A stretch of DNA of 64,000 bases. It comes from Segatella copri. Lineage in GTDB: Bacteria > Bacteroidota > Bacteroidia > Bacteroidales > Bacteroidaceae. The notes beneath the pieces are model-generated. The model saw only the letters and a list, made by a program, of their open reading frames with translations, was not told where the DNA came from and searched no databases. Location of the stretch: NCBI RefSeq assembly GCF_026015625.1, contig NZ_JAPDVG010000002.1, forward strand, positions 1-64,000. Direction: 5' to 3'. How positions within the stretch are numbered: position 1 is the stretch's first letter; the number at the start of each line of letters is the position of its first letter. Below, in pieces: positions 50,254-58,588 of this stretch. Position numbers and translations under genes: made by a program.

Positions 50254-50944
50254 GATTCTCTGCAAATTTAAGACTGTCCTTTACTACCAGTGCCAGATAA
50301 CCGCCGCCACCAGCTCCCGGCATCTTCCATGCCAGAACCTCCTCCATGTTGCTGTAGCGGTCAATCATCGGCTGTACACTCGCCTCCGGTTCTATCACAC
50401 CATTGATAGACGGATTCACCATACCCGGGAACATTGCAATCTGGGCCTCGAAAGATGCCCTGTATGCTGCAGCAAAGGCATCAAGGTCGTGCGCCAGAAT
50501 CGCCTTCCAGCAGGCATCAGCTGCATCAGCCAGCGCCTTCACCTTCTCAGGCGTGATATCCTTACCTTCCACCACACTGCATCCCGGTCTTCTCGGTTCC
50601 ATCGGAATCATCACCAGATGGTCTTCCAGGAAACGGAGGGTCATCTCATCCTGCGTACTCTCAATCTTCTCCGGCCAGAAGTTGTTGTCATAATAATGAC
50701 GCACCAGACCGGGCACACAGATACCGATAGAATCCTGGGCACCTGAGATGATACCGTCATGACGCTCCGGATTGTTCTCAAAGCAGAATACCAGTCTGGC
50801 AAGCATCTCCGGATCCATCTTCGGCAACTTCACCGGCCAAATCTTCTGAATCATCTTACGGGTAGAGGTAGACAGACCGCAGCGGTCGCGCACCTCAAAG
50901 GTCGGTTCCAGCGAGATGGTAATCGCCCATCCCGGATGATACAT
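50216..50944 (-). CDS. GHMP-family sugar kinase, C-terminal part
   Basis: A 242-residue frame opening MYHPGWAITISLEPTFEVRD and containing the GHMP C-terminal motif WKMPGAGGGGYLALVV. Middle parts (ISGAQDSIGICVPGL, PGMVNPSING) fit sugar-kinase proteins that accompany fucose metabolism. The normal N-terminus, with the PxGxGxxSS ATP loop, is missing. Sequence just upstream encodes the first ~31 residues of a cytidylyltransferase, so two gene ends seem to have been joined by a deletion. Overlaps fucP by 38 bp. Confidence 0.6.
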   Translation of the reverse strand: MYHPGWAITISLEPTFEVRDRCGLSTSTRKMIQKIWPVKLPKMDPEMLARLVFCFENNPERHDGIISGAQDSIGICVPGLVRHYYDNNFWPEKIESTQDEMTLRFLEDHLVMIPMEPRRPGCSVVEGKDITPEKVKALADAADACWKAILAHDLDAFAAAYRASFEAQIAMFPGMVNPSINGVIEPEASVQPMIDRYSNMEEVLAWKMPGAGGGGYLALVVKDSLKFAENHDEAIHLQIRRA

Positions 50945-50946
50945 GC

Positions 50947-51045
50947 TTACATAAGGTCACCATACTGTGATGCCTGCTGGAAAAACTCCACATGACCAGA
51001 ATGTAGCAGGTCATAGCAACCGCTTACAAAAACTTTTTTCTTCAT
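50947..51045 (-). pseudogene. N-terminal remnant of a cytidylyltransferase-like protein
   Basis: The frame reads MKKKVFVSGCYDLLHSGHVE and FFQQASQYGDLM before a stop: the nucleotide-binding strand-loop-helix with the HxGH motif of cytidylyltransferases. It breaks exactly where the family continues with YVGIGSD, and the GHMP sequence takes over one frame away. Confidence 0.75.
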
Positions 51046-51148
51046 TATGATTATCATTGATAATCGAAGTGCAGATAGTCATCCTCATCTAGCTGATTAC
51101 CTATCTGCATCTCGATAAACATAAACAGAGTTATTTCAATTGATTATT

Positions 51149-52261
51149 TTATTTTTTATATTTTAGCCTCCAGAAGAAGTGCCAAGTACGGAACAATGGT
51201 TCACAAAGCGCTTCTGCAGGATAATATCTTACGAAATGCATATTCCTCCATATTTTCAGGAAATACTTCTTCCCCATACTCTGATGCGTAAACCCAGCAT
51301 ACTTCGTAAAGTGCCTACCGAAGTTACCACCATCCAGAATCTCTGCCAACAGCAACCTCCCACGCTTCTCATCCATTGGCACTATCATCTTATCCTCAGA
51401 CAATCCAAGCACCTCATGCAGCACATACATCACCGCCCCTGCAAACTTCCACAATCCCAAATACTTCAATTTCTTCGGCAACCAAGTTAACATTTCACAG
51501 TTAACATTTAACATTGATACCACATAGTAGTAGTCAATGATTTGCCTCATTCCAATCCCTTCATCAAAGAAATGGTGATATAGATGCGTCAGCTGATAAA
51601 CAACATTAAATGCCGTCGTTGGTATAGCAATATCCCCTGCCCCATCGGGCAGCCCCACAATATGCGAGCATTGCAGATCCGCATTCCGTTTGAACCACTT
51701 CTGCAATCTAGCATGATAGATAGGATTATTCATGGAGCAAGGAAAGAAATGCAACTCCACAGGCACACCATCCAAGGAAGTCTCCAGATGCTGCAGTCTG
51801 ATATCATCTTCCAGTTCAAACTTCTTTTGAGCATATTTCATAATCCTCTCCCTACTAGCATCAATCCAAACATCAATATCTCCAGGAGTACGGGAATAAG
51901 GATTCGGATACATCAAGGCATTTCCCTGTCCTTTTAGGACACAGCACCTCATCCCATCCACTCTCAGCATAGCGAAGAGCTTACCTGCCACAGCATTCAC
52001 CTTCATGTTCTGTCTGCGAATCTGTTGCGCCTTACCCATCCAAGTCATCAGCAGTTCCCTCCCTATCGGGTTCTGCTTCAACTCCTCAGGATATTCCTTC
52101 CCCAATCTCTCAATCCCATCAAAACATAGCCCCAGCAACGCCTGCTTAGAAGCAAAAGAATACAGCTCCTGCCAGTTCATACAAGCTATCACCCTACTCA
52201 TATCCTCCTTACTTCCAAGGCAATACTTCAGGAAAGCGAAAATTGCAGTTATATCATTCAT
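51149..52261 (-). CDS. Nucleotidyltransferase-family protein (NTP_transf_5), paralogue 1
   Basis: A 370-residue protein of the uncharacterised NTP_transf_5 group seen in Bacteroidetes exopolysaccharide loci. Typical parts: FASKQALLGLCFDGIERL, RCCVLKGQGNALMYPNP, the nucleotidyltransferase core RTPGDIDVWIDASRERIM, VPVELHFFPCSMNNP, and the C-terminal RYYPAEALCEPLFRTWHFFWR. It is paralogous to 60382-61533; between the two lies an inserted 8-kb block with the Septu-like and DUF262 genes. The role is probably in polysaccharide assembly, unproven. Confidence 0.75.
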   Translation of the reverse strand: MNDITAIFAFLKYCLGSKEDMSRVIACMNWQELYSFASKQALLGLCFDGIERLGKEYPEELKQNPIGRELLMTWMGKAQQIRRQNMKVNAVAGKLFAMLRVDGMRCCVLKGQGNALMYPNPYSRTPGDIDVWIDASRERIMKYAQKKFELEDDIRLQHLETSLDGVPVELHFFPCSMNNPIYHARLQKWFKRNADLQCSHIVGLPDGAGDIAIPTTAFNVVYQLTHLYHHFFDEGIGMRQIIDYYYVVSMLNVNCEMLTWLPKKLKYLGLWKFAGAVMYVLHEVLGLSEDKMIVPMDEKRGRLLLAEILDGGNFGRHFTKYAGFTHQSMGKKYFLKIWRNMHFVRYYPAEALCEPLFRTWHFFWRLKYKK

Positions 52262-52410
52262 TCAACTATTTATATCTATATTAAATTATAAATATCATTC
52301 CACTAATTGACATCAAATCACCACTTCTACATCCCAGCCAATTATCATCTGGTAGTCCCATTCCTACAAAAGCTGGCGAAGACCGCTTTGGTCCGTCAAC
52401 GAATCTCAAT
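52262..52410. other. Spacer with a degenerate mosaic-repeat fragment
   Basis: Contains GGTAGTCCCATTCCTACAAA and GCGAAGACCGCTTTGGTCCG, a worn copy of the GGCGGTCCCATCCCGC block. It marks the border between the polysaccharide genes and the inserted defence block. Confidence 0.5.
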
Positions 52411-53094
52411 TCAATCCCGATGTTTCTGTTTATATATTTTTACGACTTTCCCAAAATTCTCCAAAGCTTTACTTTTTTCCTCATCCAAGATAGGCAATGA
52501 TGACAACAAAGCAAGTAATTGTGTACGAACAGTATCTGGATTTTCCGTCTCCATCTTTTTCTTTGCCCTTTCCAAAGCCAAATCAGGCCTAAAGAGTTGA
52601 CAAGTATCAATTGTAAAACGCCCCTTCTTTGTTTTCCCAATATATATAATACCATCCTTAAGCTCAATATGGTCTGAATATTTATCGAGAAAGGGATTAA
52701 CAATCAAGAAATCTTTGCTATCAGATGGATAAGCAACTGCATATCGATTTCTCAATACCTCTTTATCTCCCTTAAAATTATTGCATTTATCACAAGCAAA
52801 ACATAGATTGCGAGGTTCGAACATCCATTGAGGATGTGGAGCTTTCGGAACGATGTGTTCACGCTGCAAGAAACAACAAGCTATAGGCAATTCTGTACGA
52901 CAATAAGCACATCTGCAGTTCTGTTCATAGTACATGTGTTCACGCATATGATTCTTAAATTCAGTTATACCAGTCTTTTTAGAATTCCAATCTCCAGAAT
53001 CAAGTCCTTTATTTACTAGTTCCTCAATAGCAAGTTTTTCTTTCTCTGTAGGCTGATACGGATTTTGCACAATGTAGTCTTCCTCTTCGGTCAT
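52411..53094 (-). CDS. HNH endonuclease, Septu PtuB-like
   Basis: A 227-residue HNH nuclease: NCRCAYCRTELPIACC, REHIVPKAPHPQWMFEPRNL and CFACDKCNNFKGDKEV give the HNH fold with two zinc-binding Cys pairs. It lies 6 bp downstream of an SMC-like ATPase gene, the layout of the two-gene Septu system (PtuA ATPase plus PtuB HNH), which blocks phages by nuclease action. The HNH gene looks intact, but its ATPase partner is split by an IS element, so expression may also be affected. Confidence 0.8.
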   Translation of the reverse strand: MTEEEDYIVQNPYQPTEKEKLAIEELVNKGLDSGDWNSKKTGITEFKNHMREHMYYEQNCRCAYCRTELPIACCFLQREHIVPKAPHPQWMFEPRNLCFACDKCNNFKGDKEVLRNRYAVAYPSDSKDFLIVNPFLDKYSDHIELKDGIIYIGKTKKGRFTIDTCQLFRPDLALERAKKKMETENPDTVRTQLLALLSSLPILDEEKSKALENFGKVVKIYKQKHRD

Positions 53095-53100
53095 AGTCCA

Positions 53101-54896
53101 TCATTTATATGCGTCTATAATTGTGTTCAGAACCATTTTCATCGGATCCACATCACTTAAATGCTGTGAAATTTCCTGTAGGTCATCCAATTCATCTGCT
53201 ACAGCCTCTTTAGTAATTGTATCATTACCCATCTGTTCTAAAAGCTTGGCTATACGCTCGCCGAAATATCGGTTTCTATCGGTTGCCGTCTTGAAAACTT
53301 TAAGAAGCACTTCTTCTGCCGACCACCCATAAGTATTTTCTTCTATTCGATTGGCTATAAGATTACCATCTTTATCCTTTTCCCACTGAGAAACAGAAGA
53401 TCTGTTCATAGGTAAATCAGATACAAGCATATGACTATGTGTGGCTATCAACAGATGACACACCTGATTTTTCAATGCCCTGTCAAGGTTATCGATGATT
53501 GTCATCTGCCAATTAGGGTGAAGGCTCAGCTCTGGCTCATCTATGAGAATTAACGTATGCAAATCACTTGCTGCTGTGGAAATACTAAGCACCATAGAAA
53601 GCATAGCAAACTCACCTGAACTCATTTCTTCAGAAGCAATCTGTGTTCCATTCTTATAGAATACAACACTTGCTGCTTGAACCAAATCATATTGCTTCAA
53701 CTTATATATATAATTCAAATCTTCATTTGCAGCCAATGAATTTTGATCAATATCTATATCATAGTTATACGTAGGTTGCTTGGCAAACTCCTTGTTCTTG
53801 TAAAAATCATAGAGTTCCCTAACTTTGTTACTCCTTTGCTCAGATGTAAGTTTGCTGTATTCTTTGTCTTTTTGCACATGCTGAAGAACATAATCATATA
53901 CGCTACCATTTTTCTTGGATTTTAAAACTATGGAGTAATTCAAAGTTATAGTGTGATCATATCCTATGAAATCCAAGATAGATGATAAATTTTGCCGCTG
54001 TCTATCGTCCATGTTCTCCTTCAAAGCGAACAATAACCGAAAAGCAATAGCAGAGGATGAAATCATATTTCCATTAACATGAGCCCCTACATATTTATAA
54101 TATGGTACATCATACCTGGTTTGAGAAGAGCCATTCACCTTTTGAACAGGAAACTTATCGAATGCGCCAAAATTGCATGCAACGATAGTAGGAACGCGCA
54201 GTTTCTTTGAAGCCAGCAACCTGTTGTCAATCTTGGCAAGAAAAGTTCTACCGATTCTTATCACCTCACAACAGACACCATCAATATGATACTTAACGCC
54301 TTTGAGCCTCGCCTTATTAGCAGATGACATTTTCTGCTTAAAATTATTGATATAAGCATGCAGGTCTACAAAGAAATCCACCATTTCCTTTAACAAGGTA
54401 CTCTTGCCAACGCCATTACAACCTATCAATACAGAGTAAAGAGGAACTTTATCTTGGCAACCAAAAGAAGCTATTGGTAAGCGTGTCGCTTTCCCCTGTG
54501 GTGTTAGCAATATCAGTTCCTCAACCCAGAAGTTTTTGCTGTCCTCTTTATATTGAGGTTCTTCAAGAGCCGTATAATTCTCTATCGCTTTCGTGAAGCT
54601 ATTACTAGAAATTCCCATATCTCTTTTAGCACGACCAGGAGAACCATATTCGTCTAAAGCTATAGTCCCAAGAATTTTCAGAGGAGATTTGGGAGCACTA
54701 TCAGATACATTCTTCTCTACACTCTTTTCAATCAACTTTATAAAATCCAAATCTACATTTCGAAGATTTAATATCAGATTAGCAAGTTCATCCGATATTT
54801 TGGTACTTGGCTCAAGATGTGGTTCATCAATATCTAAAGCCTTTAGAATCGCACTGAATGCTTGCAGCCCAATATTTGCTTCCCGTAATAGTTTAT
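53101..54896 (-). pseudogene. SMC-like ATPase, Septu PtuA-like, main part of an IS-interrupted gene
   Basis: About 590 residues with Walker A LIGCNGVGKSTLLKEM, an ABC-type signature MSSGEFAMLSMV, Walker B LILIDEPELSLHPNW and a His loop (IATHSHMLVSD). The frame is open up to the edge of the IS1380 element at 54896. The first seven codons (MSVRLNK) are on the other side of the IS at 56489-56509. Removing the IS and one TTTAT copy restores MSVRLNKLLREANIGLQAFS, an IF2-N-like start. The only start left inside this part is TTG at 54750, so a shorter protein (549 residues) that keeps the ATPase domain could still be made. Confidence 0.85.
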
Positions 54897-56488
54897 CCTC
54901 AAATCCGCAACCTATAGGTTTTAGTGGGATTTTGCTTGCAAAGCGACAAAATTCATTTTATTGTACATATTTCTTGCACAACAGAAATGTCGCAGACACA
55001 AAATCCCCTTACCCCATAAAGCGACTTGAGGTAATACGCTGGTTTAACCAGAAAAGCATGGTCTTTAACCAAAGTCTGTCTTGAACAGGTTGGCATAAGC
55101 ATTGTTGTCTGAGTAAATGTTCAATACATGCCTACGTGATGTCTTAATCCATTTCGCAGGAACAGAGATGAACTTGAAAACAAAGGTCTTGATTCTGCTG
55201 GTGGCACGCAATCCAAATTCATGGGTTTTCAATCTCTGCATAATAGCTTTGTAGAAGTTTCTGATGAGAGCTGTCATAAGCAGGAATACAGTATTCTGTG
55301 CCATGAACGATTTTGGCAATCGATTCCAGCCAAAGTCATTGTTCATGTCATCGAAGATGCGTTCCTTGCCACCACGAAGATTGTAGAATTCCACGATGTC
55401 TCTTGCACTCGACTTGTAATCGTTAGTCAGTATACATCTGTAGGTATATTCGCCTTCCCAAATGTCAAGGTCTCCATCTATTCGCCTTTGTCTCTGTATG
55501 ACAAGACGATACGGTTTTCCTTTCCATTTCTCAACAAGGATAGAATTCAACTCAAACTCAATACCGTTGATTTCAACAGTTTTCCATCCAGTTAAGGCAA
55601 ACATGGAATCGTAGAAAGAAGAGCATCTGTTGGCACGAATATAAAAATGCCTGCAATGAGCCTCTACCATATCTACGATTTCCTCCGAACATGAGCCGCA
55701 ATCCATGCGGGCACGAGAAATATATATTTCCGAAGCCTCCAATCGCTTGAAGATTCTTTCCAAAGTTTCTTTTTGGTTGAAGCGCACGTTTGTGTTGCCG
55801 TCTCTATTTTCAATACCAACAATCATGTCGTTAATGACAGCTACACCTGGACTATAGCCCAAGAACTTCTTGTAGGTTGGTTTTGCATCATACTTCTCTG
55901 TTTCAATGAACTGATGGTCAAAGTCAAAATCATACTCTTGACCGGATTTCAATTGACCAGTAGCAAGCAGGGCATTGACCAGTAAGCAGTTCATCTTGTC
56001 TGCAGTATTGAAATCATAGGATTTGCCAGAAGCAGACTTATAGGTGATGCTCTTAAAAGTCAGTTCTTCGATAGCACGTAATATGGTGTCTGCGCTGCAA
56101 GTGCGAAGAGTTGGATGAAGAGACAAATGTTTCATCAGGTGAGTTGTAACATCCTCAATACATGAGCCACCACAAAGATATACGCACATCAGAGAGCGTA
56201 GAATCTCGCTATATTGATAACCAAACATAGTGCATCTCAATCCCAAGGTGGAATCTATGGTTTGAGCTAAAAGAGCATCAAATTGCTCCATAATCGAAAA
56301 AATTCCCCCAAAAGGAGTGAGTTTCTCAGATTTTATTTGTATCTTTGCCATGTCATATTAGAGTTTTGCTTGTCTTCTTTTCGCAACACTAAGGTAAGTG
56401 AAAATTCTGACATGGCAAAATCCTGGGCAACTTTTTGTTGCTCAGGCACTTATAAATAATGTCAAACTATAGTGTTGCGGAATTAAGG
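54897..56488 (-). mobile_element. Complete IS1380-family element inside the Septu-like ATPase gene
   Basis: A 1592-bp element. The left end, CCTCAAATCCGCAACCTATAG, and the right end (complement of CCTTAATTCCGCAACACTATAG) are imperfect inverted repeats. Direct duplications TTTAT lie at 54892-54896 and 56489-56493. Removing the element restores an unbroken reading frame with a proper ATG, which confirms the ends. A truncated relative lies at 30384-30745. Confidence 0.9.
55065..56351 (-). CDS. IS1380-family transposase
   Basis: A 428-residue DDE transposase, full length. It starts AKIQIKSEKLTPFGGIFSIM, has SCSADTILRAIEEL, the first Asp in YDFDFDHQFIETEKYDAK, a second in ISRARMDCGSCSEEIVDMV, and the late Glu region FYNLRGGKERIFDDMNND. 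IS1380 elements move by cut-and-paste and in Bacteroides are known for carrying outward promoters that switch on neighbouring genes. Confidence 0.95.
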   Translation of the reverse strand: MAKIQIKSEKLTPFGGIFSIMEQFDALLAQTIDSTLGLRCTMFGYQYSEILRSLMCVYLCGGSCIEDVTTHLMKHLSLHPTLRTCSADTILRAIEELTFKSITYKSASGKSYDFNTADKMNCLLVNALLATGQLKSGQEYDFDFDHQFIETEKYDAKPTYKKFLGYSPGVAVINDMIVGIENRDGNTNVRFNQKETLERIFKRLEASEIYISRARMDCGSCSEEIVDMVEAHCRHFYIRANRCSSFYDSMFALTGWKTVEINGIEFELNSILVEKWKGKPYRLVIQRQRRIDGDLDIWEGEYTYRCILTNDYKSSARDIVEFYNLRGGKERIFDDMNNDFGWNRLPKSFMAQNTVFLLMTALIRNFYKAIMQRLKTHEFGLRATSRIKTFVFKFISVPAKWIKTSRRHVLNIYSDNNAYANLFKTDFG

Positions 56489-56509
56489 TTTATTTAATCT
56501 TACAGACAT
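56489..56509 (-). pseudogene. First seven codons of the interrupted Septu-like ATPase gene
   Basis: ATG at 56509 then TCT GTA AGA TTA AAT AAA, encoding MSVRLNK, up to the IS1380 border. The last five bases are the target duplication. It continues in frame at 54891 on the other side of the element. Confidence 0.8.
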
Positions 56510-56541
56510 AAGTTATGCTATTTTTGATATTCTACTAAGCC

Positions 56542-56583
56542 CCCATCCCCTAAAAGTTGCTCATGAATAAAAGGGGATGGGAA
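56542..56583 (-). terminator. Terminator between the DUF262 unit and the Septu-like unit
   Basis: CCCATCCCCT and AGGGGATGGG form a 10-bp stem around TTTATTCATGAGCAACTTTT-type loop sequence. It lies between the stop at 56648 and the ATPase ATG at 56509, so the two defence units are probably transcribed separately. Confidence 0.6.
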
Positions 56584-56647
56584 CCTTTCGCCAACATGTT
56601 AATCTTTCAGTCTATCTTTACACCAGTCGAAGAACAGTATTTTCAAC

Positions 56648-57589
56648 TCACTTTTTCGACTCTATATATTGATTAGCTATATCTAAGGCACGCTTCATAT
56701 CCTTATTTTGAGCCGTTTCACCATTTTTCTTCTTAGACTTATCCCCATAATCACTCTTATGCCCTATTAAAGAAAATACGATATGATTCATGTCGAAAAT
56801 TTTAAAGAAGAAGCGTATGCCTAATTCACTGTTGGATTTTAGTTCAAACATATGCTTATCATTAGTACAAGTACACTCTCTAAGTAAATTGTCGTCTTTT
56901 ACCTGTTTTATCAAGCATTTCTTTTCGTGGGCAGTAACCAATCTCGAAATCATCACTTTCTTCTCATCTACTCGCATTCGAGTATAATCCTCCTTAAATT
57001 CATCTGCCAAATGTATCTGATAAAGATCAAGCGCATATTGTAGCTTTAACTCCATCGCCTCTTTAGACTCATCTGAGTCAAGAATGCTATACACTATATT
57101 TTTCTTATTCTGTCCATAATAGTTTAGTACTTGATAAGCCTGTCTGCCTTTAAATTCGAAATAATCCCTTTTAAAATCTTCTGAAACAGGAAGAGACAAT
57201 AACCCCCATGAACAAATACTGGCAATACCTTCATTCATTGCATTTTTTTCTTTGTCATCAGTAAGATTCAGCAAGTCATCCACCAAATCATCAGGCCAGT
57301 TATCAACATGGTATTGATCTGCCAATATCTGTCCATGCAAGAACATGCCCATGGCATAAGTTTTCAAATCCCTATCACCAATATCCAAAATCATCTTTTT
57401 CAAGGTGCTACCACATATAAAAGTTTCTTGCGGTTCTTCAACAGTCAAGATTTTCTTCTCTATGCCCAGTTTCCTTTCGGCATACAAGTTAGAAAAAGAT
57501 TTTATTGTATCAACAAATAACTTCTGAACATTTACGCCATCAATCTCTTCTGCAGGCATAAGTTCATTAAGCAAAAATACCTTTCCCAT
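56648..57589 (-). CDS. Hypothetical protein with possible HigB/RelE-like C-terminus, third gene of the DUF262 unit
   Basis: A 313-residue soluble protein. The first ~220 residues are helical without a recognised domain (LKTYAMGMFLHGQILADQYH, WGLLSLPVSEDFKRDYF). The last ~75 (ELKSNSELGIRFFFKIFDMN, HIVFSLIGHKSDYG, MKRALDIANQYIE) recall HigB/RelE-type RNase toxins: G-x-R-x-F-F strand, hydrophobic strand, basic turn, A-x-x-x-A helix. This similarity is read by eye and weak. It starts 3 bp after the AAA gene, so it belongs to the same operon, probably as effector. Confidence 0.5.
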   Translation of the reverse strand: MGKVFLLNELMPAEEIDGVNVQKLFVDTIKSFSNLYAERKLGIEKKILTVEEPQETFICGSTLKKMILDIGDRDLKTYAMGMFLHGQILADQYHVDNWPDDLVDDLLNLTDDKEKNAMNEGIASICSWGLLSLPVSEDFKRDYFEFKGRQAYQVLNYYGQNKKNIVYSILDSDESKEAMELKLQYALDLYQIHLADEFKEDYTRMRVDEKKVMISRLVTAHEKKCLIKQVKDDNLLRECTCTNDKHMFELKSNSELGIRFFFKIFDMNHIVFSLIGHKSDYGDKSKKKNGETAQNKDMKRALDIANQYIESKK

Positions 57590-57592
57590 AAA

Positions 57593-58588
57593 TTACAGCA
57601 ATTTTTCAGAATCCAACAAGAACTGGTCGAACATATGCTCAGGCCAATGATCCAATCTGCCATTTTCCTGGATTTGACATCTGTCTACTTGTGTATTTCG
57701 GCTATCATCCAACTGACACCAGAATGTTGCAACTTTACTTGCAAAATGATTCTCACTCTCTCTGGCATAGATTCTAACGCCATCAAACAAATGATCACTA
57801 TGCGTTTCTACAACTACCTGTGCACCGGCTTCAACACAAAGACAAATCAAACGAGCCATCTCTGCCTGTCCTTGTGGATGAAGATGCGCTTCAGGATTCT
57901 CAATCAACACAATAGATCCAGTTTCCAAAGTTGAAGTTAGCAATGCTACAATGACAGGTAAGGAATAGCTCAATCCATATCCCACATTAGCAGAACGGTG
58001 ATTGTCATATAAAGAATAAGACACATCAGCCTTCTCTTCAATACGATAATCAAATTTCACCCCTGGAGATATTTTTTGTAGCCAATATCTCAAAACATAA
58101 TTCAAAGTGGTTCCCTCAGCATCTCCACGCAACAATTCAGGTAGCTGCTCATCCCTGAAATAATCTATACGTCTCAGAACGTTCTCACCCCGTCCTCCAA
58201 GTGCTTCATCTTCATATATGGGAATGGTAGAAGTAGCACCCATTCTATCTGCAGCAACATATATACAACTTGGCATAGGCCATAATTTGTTTCTCGACTT
58301 AGAACTGTTATACGAAAACCAAGCCTCCTCATGCCGATGATTTTTCCAGGCCGAAATTTGGAAATTCTTGCAATTTGGATTTATAAGCTCAGAATCCGAT
58401 CCAAGCCCAAGATTCCAGACATGAGAACCGCCATTCTCTCGGCTGCTCATGTTATCCATTATTCTTATAGCTTGTATGACAGAACTCTTGCCACTACTAT
58501 TCAAACCAGTCAATATAGTTAGTGGTTTCAATTCAAATGTATAATCCACATAGGACTTAAACCCTTTTAATTCTATTTTTGTAATCAT
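57593..58588 (-). CDS. AAA ATPase (DUF3696-type), second gene of the DUF262 unit
   Basis: A 331-residue ABC/SMC-like ATPase: start ITKIELKGFKSYVDYTFELK, Walker A LTGLNSSGKSSVIQAI, a signature-like VGYGLSYSLPVIVALL, Walker B SIVLIENPEAHLHPQGQAEM and the His loop VVVETHSDHLFDGV. The C-terminal DUF3696-like part ends near WPEHMFDQFLLDSEKLL. Its ATG overlaps the DUF262 stop by 4 bp. Such ATPases pair with DUF262 or nuclease genes in defence islands and probably act as a switch. Confidence 0.8.
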   Translation of the reverse strand: MITKIELKGFKSYVDYTFELKPLTILTGLNSSGKSSVIQAIRIMDNMSSRENGGSHVWNLGLGSDSELINPNCKNFQISAWKNHRHEEAWFSYNSSKSRNKLWPMPSCIYVAADRMGATSTIPIYEDEALGGRGENVLRRIDYFRDEQLPELLRGDAEGTTLNYVLRYWLQKISPGVKFDYRIEEKADVSYSLYDNHRSANVGYGLSYSLPVIVALLTSTLETGSIVLIENPEAHLHPQGQAEMARLICLCVEAGAQVVVETHSDHLFDGVRIYARESENHFASKVATFWCQLDDSRNTQVDRCQIQENGRLDHWPEHMFDQFLLDSEKLL

